In this document: positions 15,981 to 24,764 of the stretch, piece by piece
Layout: each line of letters starts with the position of its first letter
Position numbering within the stretch: position 1 is the stretch's first letter
DNA from: Streptomyces sp. AC558_RSS880
GTDB lineage: Bacteria; Actinomycetota; Actinomycetes; Streptomycetales; Streptomycetaceae
Length of the DNA stretch: 40,855 nt
Direction of reading: 5' to 3'
NCBI RefSeq assembly: GCF_019049255.1
Contig: NZ_JAGMUJ010000002.1
Location: forward strand, 1 to 40,855
The notes under the pieces: generated by a model
Databases searched by the model: none
The model's input: the letters and a program-made list of their open reading frames with translations, nothing else
Told to the model about the DNA's origin: nothing
Position numbers and translations under genes: made by a program

Positions 15981-18900
15981 ATGACCAGCAGCACGGGAAC
16001 CTCCGTTCCGGTTCCGGCCGATCACCGTGTCTCCGAGACGTACGCCGACTGGGCGCGTACGCAGGGCCCGGGTGCCGAGGCAGACGCGCGCACTCTGCTC
16101 GAACGGGTCGGACGGAAGAAGGTGACGGCCTGGGGCAAGCCCGGACGGTTCGTGGACGAGGCGGAGCGCACGGCCCGGGACCTGCCCGGCGCCCATCTGC
16201 CGTGGTTCTGGGACACCGTCGGCCACTGGCTGCTGGGGCTGCACCGCCGCTCCGCCGCCCGCGCCTACGCGAAGGCCCGCACCGCCGAGCGCACCCACGA
16301 CCTGCCCGTCGACCCCGACTGGCGGCGGGCGAACCTGGCGCTGTTCGCCCGGTTCGGGGCACTCCCCGCCACCGAACTCAGCGGCGCCCCGGCCTGGCTG
16401 GCCGAGGTACTCGAACCGGTCGACGCGCACCACGAGTTCGTGGCGCTGCTGACTGTCTGGGCGGCGTCGCCCGGTGAGCTCCCGGCCGATCTGGCCCGCC
16501 GGATCCGGGACTCCGCGCGGGCCGCGGGGCTCGGCGCCGACGAGGAGGCGAGGGTGCTGGGCGAGGTGCTGGCGGCGGCGCACGGGAAGGCCGTCCCGGA
16601 CCGGCTGTTCGAGGCCGCGCGCGGACCGCTCTCCGCCCATCCGCCGTCCGACGACCGGGCCACCGCCCTCCTCGACCTGTTCCCCGAGTCGAAGAACGAC
16701 GCGGCCGCCTGGCTGCGGCTGCTCCTCGCCTGCGGCGCCGCCGACGCCGCCGCGGCCGGCCGGATCACCCCGGAGGGCGGACTCGGCGAGTGGCTGCGCC
16801 GCTACGCGTCCCGGTACGCGCACCGCACCGTCGCCGGTGGCGGGGTGACACGGCAGGCGGTGCCCGCCGAACTCCTCGACCTGGTCACCAGGTTCGCGCC
16901 GCTGCTGAAGGCGGACGGCACCCCGGTCCGGCTGCACGAGGACCGTTACCGCTGGCCGCACCTCGACGCGGACCTGCTCGACGTCTGCCTCGCCGAGGGC
17001 ATACCCGTCCACGACCCCGGACCACTGGTCCGGCTGGAGGTCTGGGGCGAGCACTCACGGCGTGACCTCAGGGCGCTCGCCGCGGACCCCGTGTTCGGGG
17101 CACGGCTGGAAGGCGCCGTCCACGACGGGCGGCCCGGTGGCGGCAGCGCCATCAGCGGGCTCCCGCACACTCCGGAGATCGCCGCCGAGGTGCGCGCCAG
17201 GATCGAGAAGCTGCTGGACGCGCTGCGGGGCGGCGGGCTCGCCGCCGCCGACGAGGCCGTCGACGAACTGCGCGACCTCCTCGACCGGCCCACCGTCCTC
17301 GCCCTGGACGGCATCGAGGAGGCGCTCGACGCGCTGGACCTCACCGGCCCGCTGGCCCGCGCCCTGCGCGCCGGCCTGCCCGAGGAGCTGGGCTGGCCCG
17401 CGCTGGAGCAGGCCCTCACCGGATTCCGGCCGGACGAGGAGGTGTACGTCACCTGCACCTGGCCGGTGCTCACCGTGTACGGCGACACCCGCGCGGTCGC
17501 CGTCGACCACGCGGGTCGGGTCGGCGAGTACACCCTGCGCCTGCCGGACGGCGCCGGACCGCACTCCGTGCACTGGGTGGGCGGCCAGTTCCTCGTCGCC
17601 TGGGAGGGGACGGACGACAACGGGGGCGGGGCGTACTGGTCCGGCAGCCCCGCCGACACGTTCCGGCCGGAGCACTTCTACGGGCTGCGGCCCTACGGCG
17701 GCAACATCCAGCGGGGCCTCGGCTACCAGTTCCGGACACCGGACGGCGGCGGCCGCTTCGACGGGGAGCGCGTCCTGCGTCCCGGCGAACAGGTCGGTGT
17801 CGGCCACCGGGACTACCAGATGTACGACGGCCGCGACTTCTGGAGCGCGGAGGTGTTCAGCGAGCGCCGCGGCGGATGGGCACGCCTGGACCCGGTCACC
17901 GGCGAACCCACCGGCGACCGTACCCTGCCCGCCTTCCACTCCCCGGAGGCATGTCCGGACGGGTTCCCGGACGGCACGCAGCCCTTCCCCGACCACCGCA
18001 TCCTCGCCGAACTGCCGCCCGGCGCCCCACCGTCACCGCTCGGCCAGGACGGCCGGCTCACCGGCTGCCGGGTCCTCCACACCGCCTACTCCGGTTACTC
18101 GCCACGCGAGTTCGTGCTGGAGTCCATCGACGGGCGCACCGCGTCCTACCGCACCCGCACCTGGGGCCGCCGCCCGTGGGGCATCCTCGCCCTGCCGGCC
18201 GGCGGGGAGGACACCGTCGTCACCGGCGGCACCACCGTCCGCTGCCACTCCGCCGAGGACAACTCCCTGCTCTGGCAGGTCCGGGGCTTCGCCGGAAGCC
18301 GCGACCGCACGCCGGTCCGCGCCACCCTCGGCGACCAGGCGGGCCCCGTGCCGCCGCCCGCCTTCTGGCACTTCCTCACCCCGCGCGACGAGGCCTCGTC
18401 GCGTGCGCTGCGCGCCGTCACCGACACGGCCGCCCGCGCGCTGCTGTCGTCCGGGGGCGACGCGGAGCTGCCCGGCGTGACCGAGCCGGGGATCCGGCAG
18501 GGGGTGGCCCGTGCCGTACGGCTCGCCGCCGAGGTGCTGCGCCGCCGGCGGGAGCTGTCGCACCGGGTGGCCGTGATGCGCTCCGGAGCGGTGGTCGAAC
18601 TGCCCGACCCGGTGCCCGACACCCTGGTCGTCCCGGTGCTGCAAGGGCTGGTGGCCCGGAACGCGCTCTACCGGAAGCAGTTGCAGCCCCGGCCCGCCCT
18701 GCTCACCTCCGTCGCCGCCGACGGCCGTCATCTGCGCGGCGAGATCGACGACGAGGCGCGGATCCTCGCCCTGCCCGCGCCGCCGCCCGACTGGACCGGG
18801 CTCGTCGGCGGCATCGACGCCGTGGCCTGGCGGGCCGTCGTCGCGGGCACCCCGGACGACCGGCGGAAGATGTTCACCGCGCTGCTCGAGGTCTGGTCCC

Positions 18901-20078
18901 GCCAGCCCTTCGCGGAAGCGGGCAGCCGCTGGCGCACCGGCCGCGCACCCCAGGAGCGGATCGCCGAACTCCGCGCGGCCGGGACCACCGTGGCCTCCCA
19001 TCAGGGACCCGGTCACCTCGCCTCGTTCCTCCAGCGCGCCGCCGACCCCGCGCCCGCCGGCGCGGAGGACTGCCGGGAGCACACCGTCAGCGGCGACGAC
19101 ACCGTCCGGCTGCCCCGCCTGCTGACCCTGCTCGGCGAGCACGGCCCGCTCCCGGTGCCCGACGGGGCGGTGGACCTGTTCCGCTGGCGCACGGGTGTGC
19201 CGCGGGCGGTCGCCGCGCTGGTCCTCGACGGTTTCGCGGGCTGCGACGACCACGCCGCGGACCTCAAGGTGTGCCGCGCGAAGCCGTACAGGGCGGACTG
19301 GGCCACCGCACGCGTGTACGTCGACCTGGCGTGGGAGCTCGGCTTCACCGGCCGGCTGGCCGTGCTCTCCGCCGCCGTCCCCGCGGACCCCGCCGAGCTG
19401 TGGGCCCCCGGCGGCATGACCGCCGCCGCGGACCGGATGGCCACCACCTGGTCCGAACTGCTCGCCGTCACCCCGTACACCGACGACGGCAGCCATGCCG
19501 CCGCGCTGGCCAAGGACCACGGGCTGCCGGCGACCTGGATCACCGCCCTGCTCACCGGCCGCCCGGAGGAACCGCTCGACGACGCCGGGACCGAGGCCGC
19601 CGTCACCGCCGTCACCTGGGCGCTCGCCGAGCGGCCGGTCGGCGACCCGGCCGCCGAGGGCGCACGTGCGCTGATCGATCAGCTCGTCGGCGCCCCCACC
19701 GAACTGCGCACCGCCCTGCGCGCCTTGGCGGACCGGTCCCTCGCCACCCCGGTCCCGCCGGGTCAGTACGAGGCCAATCCCCTCTTCAGCGTCCCGGAGC
19801 TGGTGGACGAGGTGGCGGCGGCCCTCGGCGTCGGCCGGGACGCGGCGGCCCTCCACCTCCAGCTGCACGCCCTGGACCGCCCGTCCGACCGCACGGTACG
19901 ACGCTGGAACGGCTGGACCCCGGACCACCACCGTGCCGTCCGCGGGGAACTCACCGCGGCGAAGGCCCCCCGCCCCGTCCGGGCCGAGCCGGAGGTCCTT
20001 CCGCCGCCCGCGCACGAGCGGTTCGCCCGGGCCTGGAAGGAGGGCACGGCACGCCCGCGGGCCAAGGGCCGGGGCTGA
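15981..20078 (+). CDS. Large protein of unknown function (1365 residues)
   Basis: I do not recognise a catalytic domain. No signal peptide or TM helix is evident, so it is probably cytoplasmic. The first 480 residues are Ala/Leu-rich and helical, possibly repeat-like. About 480-790 is strand-rich with recurring Gly/Trp turns (VYVTCTWPVLTVYGD, HSVHWVGGQFLVAWEG, YRTRTWGRRPWGILALP), resembling a beta-propeller-like module. The remainder is helical and ends with LHALDRPSDRTVRRWNGWTP and a basic tail. The WNGWTP segment recalls very large actinobacterial proteins associated with MoxR/VWA genes, but no such partner is adjacent. The start ATG at 15981 gives a sensible N-terminus; an extension to 15933 would overlap promoter sequence. 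Confidence 0.8.
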   Translation: MTSSTGTSVPVPADHRVSETYADWARTQGPGAEADARTLLERVGRKKVTAWGKPGRFVDEAERTARDLPGAHLPWFWDTVGHWLLGLHRRSAARAYAKARTAERTHDLPVDPDWRRANLALFARFGALPATELSGAPAWLAEVLEPVDAHHEFVALLTVWAASPGELPADLARRIRDSARAAGLGADEEARVLGEVLAAAHGKAVPDRLFEAARGPLSAHPPSDDRATALLDLFPESKNDAAAWLRLLLACGAADAAAAGRITPEGGLGEWLRRYASRYAHRTVAGGGVTRQAVPAELLDLVTRFAPLLKADGTPVRLHEDRYRWPHLDADLLDVCLAEGIPVHDPGPLVRLEVWGEHSRRDLRALAADPVFGARLEGAVHDGRPGGGSAISGLPHTPEIAAEVRARIEKLLDALRGGGLAAADEAVDELRDLLDRPTVLALDGIEEALDALDLTGPLARALRAGLPEELGWPALEQALTGFRPDEEVYVTCTWPVLTVYGDTRAVAVDHAGRVGEYTLRLPDGAGPHSVHWVGGQFLVAWEGTDDNGGGAYWSGSPADTFRPEHFYGLRPYGGNIQRGLGYQFRTPDGGGRFDGERVLRPGEQVGVGHRDYQMYDGRDFWSAEVFSERRGGWARLDPVTGEPTGDRTLPAFHSPEACPDGFPDGTQPFPDHRILAELPPGAPPSPLGQDGRLTGCRVLHTAYSGYSPREFVLESIDGRTASYRTRTWGRRPWGILALPAGGEDTVVTGGTTVRCHSAEDNSLLWQVRGFAGSRDRTPVRATLGDQAGPVPPPAFWHFLTPRDEASSRALRAVTDTAARALLSSGGDAELPGVTEPGIRQGVARAVRLAAEVLRRRRELSHRVAVMRSGAVVELPDPVPDTLVVPVLQGLVARNALYRKQLQPRPALLTSVAADGRHLRGEIDDEARILALPAPPPDWTGLVGGIDAVAWRAVVAGTPDDRRKMFTALLEVWSRQPFAEAGSRWRTGRAPQERIAELRAAGTTVASHQGPGHLASFLQRAADPAPAGAEDCREHTVSGDDTVRLPRLLTLLGEHGPLPVPDGAVDLFRWRTGVPRAVAALVLDGFAGCDDHAADLKVCRAKPYRADWATARVYVDLAWELGFTGRLAVLSAAVPADPAELWAPGGMTAAADRMATTWSELLAVTPYTDDGSHAAALAKDHGLPATWITALLTGRPEEPLDDAGTEAAVTAVTWALAERPVGDPAAEGARALIDQLVGAPTELRTALRALADRSLATPVPPGQYEANPLFSVPELVDEVAAALGVGRDAAALHLQLHALDRPSDRTVRRWNGWTPDHHRAVRGELTAAKAPRPVRAEPEVLPPPAHERFARAWKEGTARPRAKGRG

Positions 20079-20133
20079 CGTCACCTCCGGGGGCGGCCCA
20101 CGCGCGGACGCCGGTACGGCGACGGGGCGTGGG

Positions 20134-20304
20134 TCACTCGGGGGTGTGGTTCTGGGCGTCTTTTCTGGCCTGGCTCCTGGCTCTTCTGGCCGGGCCGCGC
20201 CAGCCGCAGGTGCAGCGGGCCATGCAGAAAGGGCCCTGTTCGGTGGTGGTCGTGATGTGGTGGGCGGGGGTCGGTTCGTCGTCCTGGTGCGGCACGTCGA
20301 CCAC
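20134..20304 (-). CDS. Small cysteine-containing protein (56 residues)
   Basis: Short frame starting GTG at 20304 and ending TGA at 20134. The product begins VDVPHQDDEPTPAHHI, and its centre has a compact Cys cluster, FCMARCTCGWRGP, with three cysteines, followed by a basic helix RRARSQARKDAQ and end NHTPE. The Cys spacing (C-x3-C-x-C) and neighbouring Trp suggest a small metal-binding fold. The composition is coherent and protein-like rather than a GC shadow, and I believe this type is conserved in Streptomyces (from memory). Divergent from the lipoprotein gene 53 bases away. Function unknown. Confidence 0.7.
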   Translation of the reverse strand: MVDVPHQDDEPTPAHHITTTTEQGPFCMARCTCGWRGPARRARSQARKDAQNHTPE

Positions 20305-20357
20305 GGTAGCGCCCGCTCGTCGGCGTGACGGGGCCCCTTACCGGTCGTTAACCGGGC

Positions 20358-21194
20358 ATGGCTCGGATGCGCGGCGTGGTGGCTGGATTCGGGGTGGTGT
20401 GCTGTCTGGGGCTCGGGGCCGTGGGCTGCGCGAGAAGCGACGCCGTGACCCGAGGGGCTCCCGCCGGGGATCCGGTGCGGGTGTTGCGACAGGCCGCCGA
20501 CGCACTGGTGGACGCCGGGAGTTCCCAGGCGCGTACCTCCCTGGAGATGGCGACCGGCGGGACCCGGGTCACCATCCGGGGCGAGGGCGTGTACGACTAC
20601 CGGAAGCGGCTCGGGCGGCTGAAGGTCCTGCTGCCGCAGGACCCGGCGGGAGGCACCGTGCGGCGGCCCATCACCGAGCTGCTCGCACCCGGGGCGCTGT
20701 TCATGAAGAACCGGGGGGCCGGGGTGCCCGCCGACAAGTGGGTGCGGGTGGACACCGGGACGCTGTCCGACGGGAACCTCGTCACCGGCGGGGCCACCGA
20801 TCCGTTCGCCGCCGCCGAGGTGCTGCGCGGGACACGGTCGGCGACGTTCGTGGGGCGGACCGAGGTCGCCGGGACGAAAGTGCGCCACTACCGGGGGACC
20901 GCTGACCTGCGGCAGGCCTCACGGGACGCCTCGGACGCGAACCGGGAGGCGCTGGGCGCGGCGGCGAAAGGGTTCGCCACCGCACGGGTGCCGTTCGACG
21001 CCTACCTCGACGACGAGGGACGGATCCGCAAGCTCCGGCACCGGTTCAGCTTCGTCAACGGCCGGCAGGACAGACCCGTCGCGGTCGCCTCGACCACGCT
21101 GCTGTACGACTTCGGGGTGCCGGCCGACGTACGGCTTCCCGAGGGCGAGGACATCTACGCGGGCCGGATCGCCGAGGAGGGAAGCCGGGAGTGA
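20358..21194 (+). CDS. Putative lipoprotein, LppX/LprG-like
   Basis: 278 residues. The signal peptide (about 1-24) ends in a lipobox-like GAVGC, so lipidation at C24 and attachment to the outer face of the membrane are expected. The mature part has alternating strands and the pattern TSLEMATGGTRVTIRGEGVYDY ... FMKNRGAGVPADKWVRVDTG ... DEGRIRKLRHRFSF, as in DUF1396/LppX-LprAFG-type lipoproteins of actinobacteria that bind lipids or hydrophobic ligands. The assignment is by overall pattern. A second ATG three codons in is an alternative start. No operon partner overlaps it. Confidence 0.8.
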   Translation: MARMRGVVAGFGVVCCLGLGAVGCARSDAVTRGAPAGDPVRVLRQAADALVDAGSSQARTSLEMATGGTRVTIRGEGVYDYRKRLGRLKVLLPQDPAGGTVRRPITELLAPGALFMKNRGAGVPADKWVRVDTGTLSDGNLVTGGATDPFAAAEVLRGTRSATFVGRTEVAGTKVRHYRGTADLRQASRDASDANREALGAAAKGFATARVPFDAYLDDEGRIRKLRHRFSFVNGRQDRPVAVASTTLLYDFGVPADVRLPEGEDIYAGRIAEEGSRE

Positions 21195-21285
21195 CCGGCC
21201 TGAACTAGCCCTTCCGTGCCATGCGCGGTGCGTAGGGCGCTCCCTACTCTAGGAAGTCGGTGACGACAGAGACGAGGTGAGGCGC

Positions 21286-21462
21286 GTGGCACCGCTCGGC
21301 GGTGGAACGGTTCCGGTTCAGGACCACGTGGCGCTCGCCGAGATCGAACTCTGCGGGGAGCTGATCATCGCCGCCTCCAACGCCGAGGAGCGGCTCAGCC
21401 TGGAGAGCATCGACGAGGTACTGAGGGTGGCCGAGGCGCGGGTCGAGTCCGCCGGGCACTGA
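21286..21462 (+). CDS. Conserved small protein (58 residues)
   Basis: Compact protein with a predicted helix-turn-helix pair, AEIELCGELIIAASNAEERL and LESIDEVLRVAEARVESA, and one cysteine. GTG 21286 was chosen since a strong GAGGTGA site precedes it by 5 bases; GTG 21277 would overlap that site. Stops 6 bases from the convergent csoR stop. I recall similar short proteins in other streptomycetes next to csoR. No function is known to me. Confidence 0.78.
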   Translation: MAPLGGGTVPVQDHVALAEIELCGELIIAASNAEERLSLESIDEVLRVAEARVESAGH

Positions 21463-21468
21463 GACCGG

Positions 21469-21828
21469 TCAGGTCCGGAGCATGCGGGCGATGGCCTGCG
21501 TCGCCTCCTTGACCTTCGCGTCGATCTCGTCGCCGCCCTTGACGGCCGCGTCCGCGACGCAGTGGCGCAGGTGCTCCTCCAGCAGTTGCAGCGCGAACGA
21601 CTGCAGTGCCTTGGTGGAGGCGGACACCTGGGTGAGTATGTCGATGCAGTACACGTCCTCGTCGACCATGCGCTGCAGGCCGCGGATCTGGCCCTCGATG
21701 CGGCGCAGGCGCTTGAGGTGCTCCTGCTTCTGGTCGTGGTAGCCGTGGATGCCGCGGTCGTGATCGGTCACGATGTCCGTCACGTCCGGGGAGGAGAGCG
21801 CGTTCGCGCCGGTCTCGGTGGTCGTCAT
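21469..21828 (-). CDS. csoR: Copper-sensing transcriptional repressor CsoR
   Basis: 119-residue CsoR/RcnR-family all-helical repressor. The copper ligands are in the diagnostic arrangement C61, H86, C90 (VYCIDIL ... EEHLRHCVADA), the same 25 and 4 spacing as M. tuberculosis C36-H61-C65. The DNA-contact region is HLKRLRRIEGQIRGLQRM. Cu(I) binding releases the operator. AGGAGG precedes the chosen ATG. A perfect inverted repeat of the CsoR type lies 29 bases upstream, so autoregulation is very likely. No copper ATPase or chaperone is adjacent, so its other targets must be elsewhere. From memory the S. lividans CsoR is the SCO4136 counterpart. Confidence 0.94.
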   Translation of the reverse strand: MTTTETGANALSSPDVTDIVTDHDRGIHGYHDQKQEHLKRLRRIEGQIRGLQRMVDEDVYCIDILTQVSASTKALQSFALQLLEEHLRHCVADAAVKGGDEIDAKVKEATQAIARMLRT

Positions 21829-21856
21829 CGCGTCCTCCTGGTGCACTGACGGGCGA

Positions 21857-21879
21857 CATATACCCCTGGCGGGTATATG
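21857..21879. promoter_or_regulatory. CsoR operator
   Basis: Perfect 9-bp arms CATATACCC and GGGTATATG around CTGGC. TATACCC...GGGTATA is the known type of actinobacterial CsoR box. A further half site GGGTATA occurs at about 21895-21901. Upstream of csoR, it should mediate copper-dependent autoregulation. Confidence 0.85.
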
Positions 21880-22000
21880 GTAGCGAACTTTGCTGGGTAT
21901 AGGCATCTTGGCCGATGACATGCGCTGCGGCCGGAAACGGACCTCGGACTGCCCCCGTGCTCGTCGATCTGCCTGATGGGCGACACTGGTGGGCGGCCCG

Positions 22001-22030
22001 TTAGTCGCGGCCGGATGATGCGCCTAGCAT
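22001..22030 (+). promoter_or_regulatory. Candidate promoter of the DUF47-pit operon
   Basis: TTAGTC (22001-22006) and TAGCAT (22025-22030) with an 18-base spacer, 38 bases before the GTG start. A reasonable housekeeping-type promoter by sequence; no PHO-box-like repeat is seen here. Confidence 0.4.
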
Positions 22031-22067
22031 CAGCCTGACCGAAACCGATGCTCACCGAGGACCCCAC

Positions 22068-22688
22068 GTGCGCTTTCGTCTGACCCCCAGGGAGACGAGC
22101 TTCTACGACATGTTCGCCGCGTCCGCGGACAACATCGTCACGGGCTCGAAACTCCTGATGGAACTGCTCGGGGCGGACCCCTCCGCCCGGGCCGAGATCG
22201 CAGAGCGTATGCGGGCCGCGGAACACGCAGGTGACGACGCCACGCATGCGATCTTCCACCAGTTGAACTCCTCGTTCATCACGCCGTTCGACCGCGAGGA
22301 CATCTACTCCCTCGCGTCGTCCCTCGACGACATCATGGACTTCATGGAGGAGGCCGTCGACCTGGTCGTCCTCTACAACATCGAGGAACTGCCCAAGGGC
22401 GTCGAGCAGCAGATCGAGGTCCTGGCGCGGGCCGCGGAGCTGACCGCGGAGGCCATGCCGCACCTGCGCACCATGGAGAACCTCACCGAGTACTGGATCG
22501 AGGTCAACCGGCTGGAGAACCAGGCCGACCAGATCCACCGCAAGCTGCTGGCCCACCTCTTCAACGGCAAGTACGACGCGATCGAGGTGCTGAAGCTCAA
22601 GCAGATCGTGGACGTACTGGAGGAGGCGGCCGACGCCTTCGAGCACGTGGCGAACACGGTGGAGACCATCGCCGTCAAGGAGTCCTGA
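22068..22688 (+). CDS. DUF47 / PhoU-like phosphate transport regulator
   Basis: 206-residue all-helical protein of the DUF47 (PhoU-related, YkaA/TM1734-type) family. Conserved E/D-rich metal-binding motifs are visible: RAAEHAGDDATHAIFHQLN near 49-67, PFDREDIYSLASSLDDIMDFMEEA and NRLENQADQIHRKLL. Such proteins form helical bundles binding Fe/Zn clusters and accompany Pit transporters, whose activity they are thought to modulate. GTG start with GAGGA upstream; the pit gene begins 7 bases after its stop, so the two are co-transcribed. Confidence 0.92.
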   Translation: MRFRLTPRETSFYDMFAASADNIVTGSKLLMELLGADPSARAEIAERMRAAEHAGDDATHAIFHQLNSSFITPFDREDIYSLASSLDDIMDFMEEAVDLVVLYNIEELPKGVEQQIEVLARAAELTAEAMPHLRTMENLTEYWIEVNRLENQADQIHRKLLAHLFNGKYDAIEVLKLKQIVDVLEEAADAFEHVANTVETIAVKES

Positions 22689-22695
22689 GCCCTTC

Positions 22696-23694
22696 ATGGA
22701 CACCTTCGCTCTGGTCGTGACCATCGGGGTCGCGCTCTTCTTCACCTACACCAACGGCTTCCACGACTCGGCGAACGCGATCGCCACGTCCGTGTCGACG
22801 CGGGCGCTGACGCCCCGGGCGGCGCTGGCGATGGCGGCCGTGATGAACCTCGCCGGTGCGTTCATGGGCTCCGGGGTCGCCAAGACCGTCAGCGAGGGTG
22901 TGATCCAGACACCCGAGGGGTCCAAGGGGATGGGGATCCTCTTCGCCGCGCTGGTCGGGGCGATCGTCTGGAACCTGATCACCTGGTACTTCGGGCTGCC
23001 GTCGTCGTCGTCCCACGCGCTGTTCGGGGGCATGGTGGGGGCGGCGCTGGCCGGGGGGACGACGGTGTACTGGCACGGGGTGGTCGACAAGATCGTCATT
23101 CCGATGTTCGTGTCTCCGGTCGTCGGTCTGCTCGCCGGTTACCTGGTGATGACCGTGATCCTCTGGATCTTCCGGCGGGCCAATCCGCACAAGACCAAGC
23201 GGGGGTTCCGGATCGCGCAGACCGTTTCCGCGGCGGGCATGGCGCTGGGACACGGTCTGCAGGACGCGCAGAAGACGATGGGCATCGTGGTGATGGCACT
23301 GGTCATCGCGGATGTCGAGGATTACGGCGATCCGATTCCGGTGTGGGTGAAGATCGCCTGTGCGGTGATGCTGTCCGCGGGGACGTACGCCGGTGGGTGG
23401 CGGATCATGCGGACGCTGGGGCGGAAGATCATCGAGTTGGATCCGCCGCAGGGGTTCGCCGCGGAGACGACGGGTGCGTCGATCATGTTCGGGTCCGCGT
23501 TCCTGTTCCACGCGCCCATCTCCACGACGCATGTGATCACTTCGGCGATCATGGGTGTGGGGGCGACGAAGCGGGTCAACGCCGTGCGGTGGGGGGTGGC
23601 CAAGAACATCGTTCTCGGGTGGTTCATCACCATGCCGGCGGCGGCTGTGGTGGCTGCGTTGTCGTTCGGGCTGGTGCACCTGGCGTTCTTGTAG
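22696..23694 (+). CDS. pitH1: Low-affinity inorganic phosphate transporter (Pit family)
   Basis: 332-residue polytopic protein of the PiT family. The N-terminal signature TNGFHDSANAIATSVSTRAL (about 16-35) and its inverted-repeat counterpart GMALGHGLQDAQKTMG (about 178-194) are the two PD001131-type motifs; the later HAPISTTHVITSAIMG is the conserved PiT segment. It transports metal-phosphate with protons across the cytoplasmic membrane. Forms an operon with the DUF47 gene. From memory S. coelicolor has two, pitH1 and pitH2; the position next to pst matches pitH1. Confidence 0.93.
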   Translation: MDTFALVVTIGVALFFTYTNGFHDSANAIATSVSTRALTPRAALAMAAVMNLAGAFMGSGVAKTVSEGVIQTPEGSKGMGILFAALVGAIVWNLITWYFGLPSSSSHALFGGMVGAALAGGTTVYWHGVVDKIVIPMFVSPVVGLLAGYLVMTVILWIFRRANPHKTKRGFRIAQTVSAAGMALGHGLQDAQKTMGIVVMALVIADVEDYGDPIPVWVKIACAVMLSAGTYAGGWRIMRTLGRKIIELDPPQGFAAETTGASIMFGSAFLFHAPISTTHVITSAIMGVGATKRVNAVRWGVAKNIVLGWFITMPAAAVVAALSFGLVHLAFL

Positions 23695-23766
23695 CTCGCG
23701 GTGTGGGTGCTGGGCGGGGGGTCGTTGCGCAGCCCGGCGTTCGCGGGGTGCCGCCGCGCCCACCCT

Positions 23767-23796
23767 CCCCCACTCTCGGCTTCGCTCGAGCGGGGG
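23767..23796. repeat. Streptomyces-type intergenic hairpin repeat
   Basis: CCCCC (23767-23771), an inner CTCG...CGAG pair and GGGGG (23792-23796) form a hairpin in the convergent pit/pstB gap, followed by ACCCCC. I recall very similar short elements scattered in Streptomyces intergenic regions, but copy number cannot be judged from this window. Confidence 0.5.
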
Positions 23797-23821
23797 ACCC
23801 CCATCGCCCCAGCGGCACGAT

Positions 23822-23858
23822 TGCCTGCGGTGACGCGGCAGTCGTGCCTGCGGTGACG
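23822..23858. repeat. Direct repeat pair
   Basis: TGCCTGCGGTGACG occurs at 23822-23835 and again at 23845-23858, 23 bases apart, between the hairpin repeat and the shared terminator. Function unknown. Confidence 0.6.
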
Positions 23859-23870
23859 TGAGTAAAACGG

Positions 23871-23905
23871 AAGGGCCCGCCCCCGGGAGCCAGGGGCGGG
23901 CCCTT
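23871..23905. terminator. Bidirectional terminator between pit and pstB
   Basis: 13-bp perfect stem AAGGGCCCGCCCC / GGGGCGGGCCCTT with a 9-base loop. It ends both the DUF47-pit transcript and the convergent pst transcript. Confidence 0.88.
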
Positions 23906-23954
23906 TGTGCCTCGCGGTGGCACCGCCATGCAGCACCGCGAGGAGTTCGACGGC

Positions 23955-24731
23955 CTAGCCGAAGCGGCCGGAGATGTAGTCCTCCGTGGCCTGGACCGAC
24001 GGGTTGGAGAAGATGCGCTCCGTGTCGTCGATCTCGATCAGCTTGCCGGGCTGGCCGACGGCCGCCAGGTTGAAGAAGGCCGTACGGTCCGAGACGCGCG
24101 CCGCCTGCTGCATGTTGTGCGTCACGATGACGATCGTGAAGCGCTCCTTCAGCTCGCCGATCAGGTCCTCGATGGCAAGGGTGGAGATCGGGTCCAGGGC
24201 GGAGCAGGGCTCGTCCATCAGCAGGACGTTCGGCTCGACCGCGATGGCGCGGGCGATGCACAGGCGCTGCTGCTGGCCGCCGGAGAGGCCCGAGCCCGGC
24301 TTGTTCAGGCGGTCCTTGACCTCGTTCCAGAGGTTGGCGCCCTTGAGGGACTTCTCGACGATGTCGTCCAGCTGGGACTTCTTGTACTTGCCGTTCAGGC
24401 GCAGGCCCGCCGCCACGTTGTCGTACACCGACATCGTGGGGAACGGGTTCGGGCGCTGGAAGACCATGCCGACCTCACGCCGCACGGCCACCGGGTCGAT
24501 GCCGGCGCCGTACAGGTTCTCGTCGTCGAGCATGACCTTGCCGTCGACCCGGCCGCCGGGCGTCACCTCGTGCATGCGGTTGAGGGTGCGCAGGAAGGTG
24601 GACTTGCCGCAGCCGGAGGGGCCGATGAAGGCCGTCACCGAACGGGGTTCGACGGTCATCGAGATGTCCTCGATGGCCAGGAAGGAGCCGTAGTAGGCGT
24701 TGAGGCCGCTGACGTCGATGCGCTTGGCCAT
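23955..24731 (-). CDS. pstB: Phosphate ABC transporter ATP-binding protein PstB
   Basis: 258-residue ATPase with Walker [10 protein letters not shown] (37-45), signature LSGGQQQR (149-156), Walker [13 protein letters not shown] (170-181) and the PstB-specific [15 protein letters not shown] and [17 protein letters not shown]. It energises phosphate import through PstC/PstA. The ATG of [10 protein letters not shown] was chosen; a GTG three codons upstream is an alternative. Last gene of pstSCAB, 33 bases after pstA. No phoU follows it; PhoU-like function may come from the convergent DUF47 gene or elsewhere. Confidence 0.96.
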   Translation of the reverse strand: MAKRIDVSGLNAYYGSFLAIEDISMTVEPRSVTAFIGPSGCGKSTFLRTLNRMHEVTPGGRVDGKVMLDDENLYGAGIDPVAVRREVGMVFQRPNPFPTMSVYDNVAAGLRLNGKYKKSQLDDIVEKSLKGANLWNEVKDRLNKPGSGLSGGQQQRLCIARAIAVEPNVLLMDEPCSALDPISTLAIEDLIGELKERFTIVIVTHNMQQAARVSDRTAFFNLAAVGQPGKLIEIDDTERIFSNPSVQATEDYISGRFG

Positions 24732-24764
24732 GGGTATCACTTCTTCTTTCGGGTCCGGGGGGCC

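Noticed and set aside
17876..20905. Long second-frame and antisense open frames across the 1365-residue gene
   Set aside because: Arg/Pro/Gly-rich shadow sequence without domains; they also run through the intergenic region and into the lipoprotein gene in the wrong frame.
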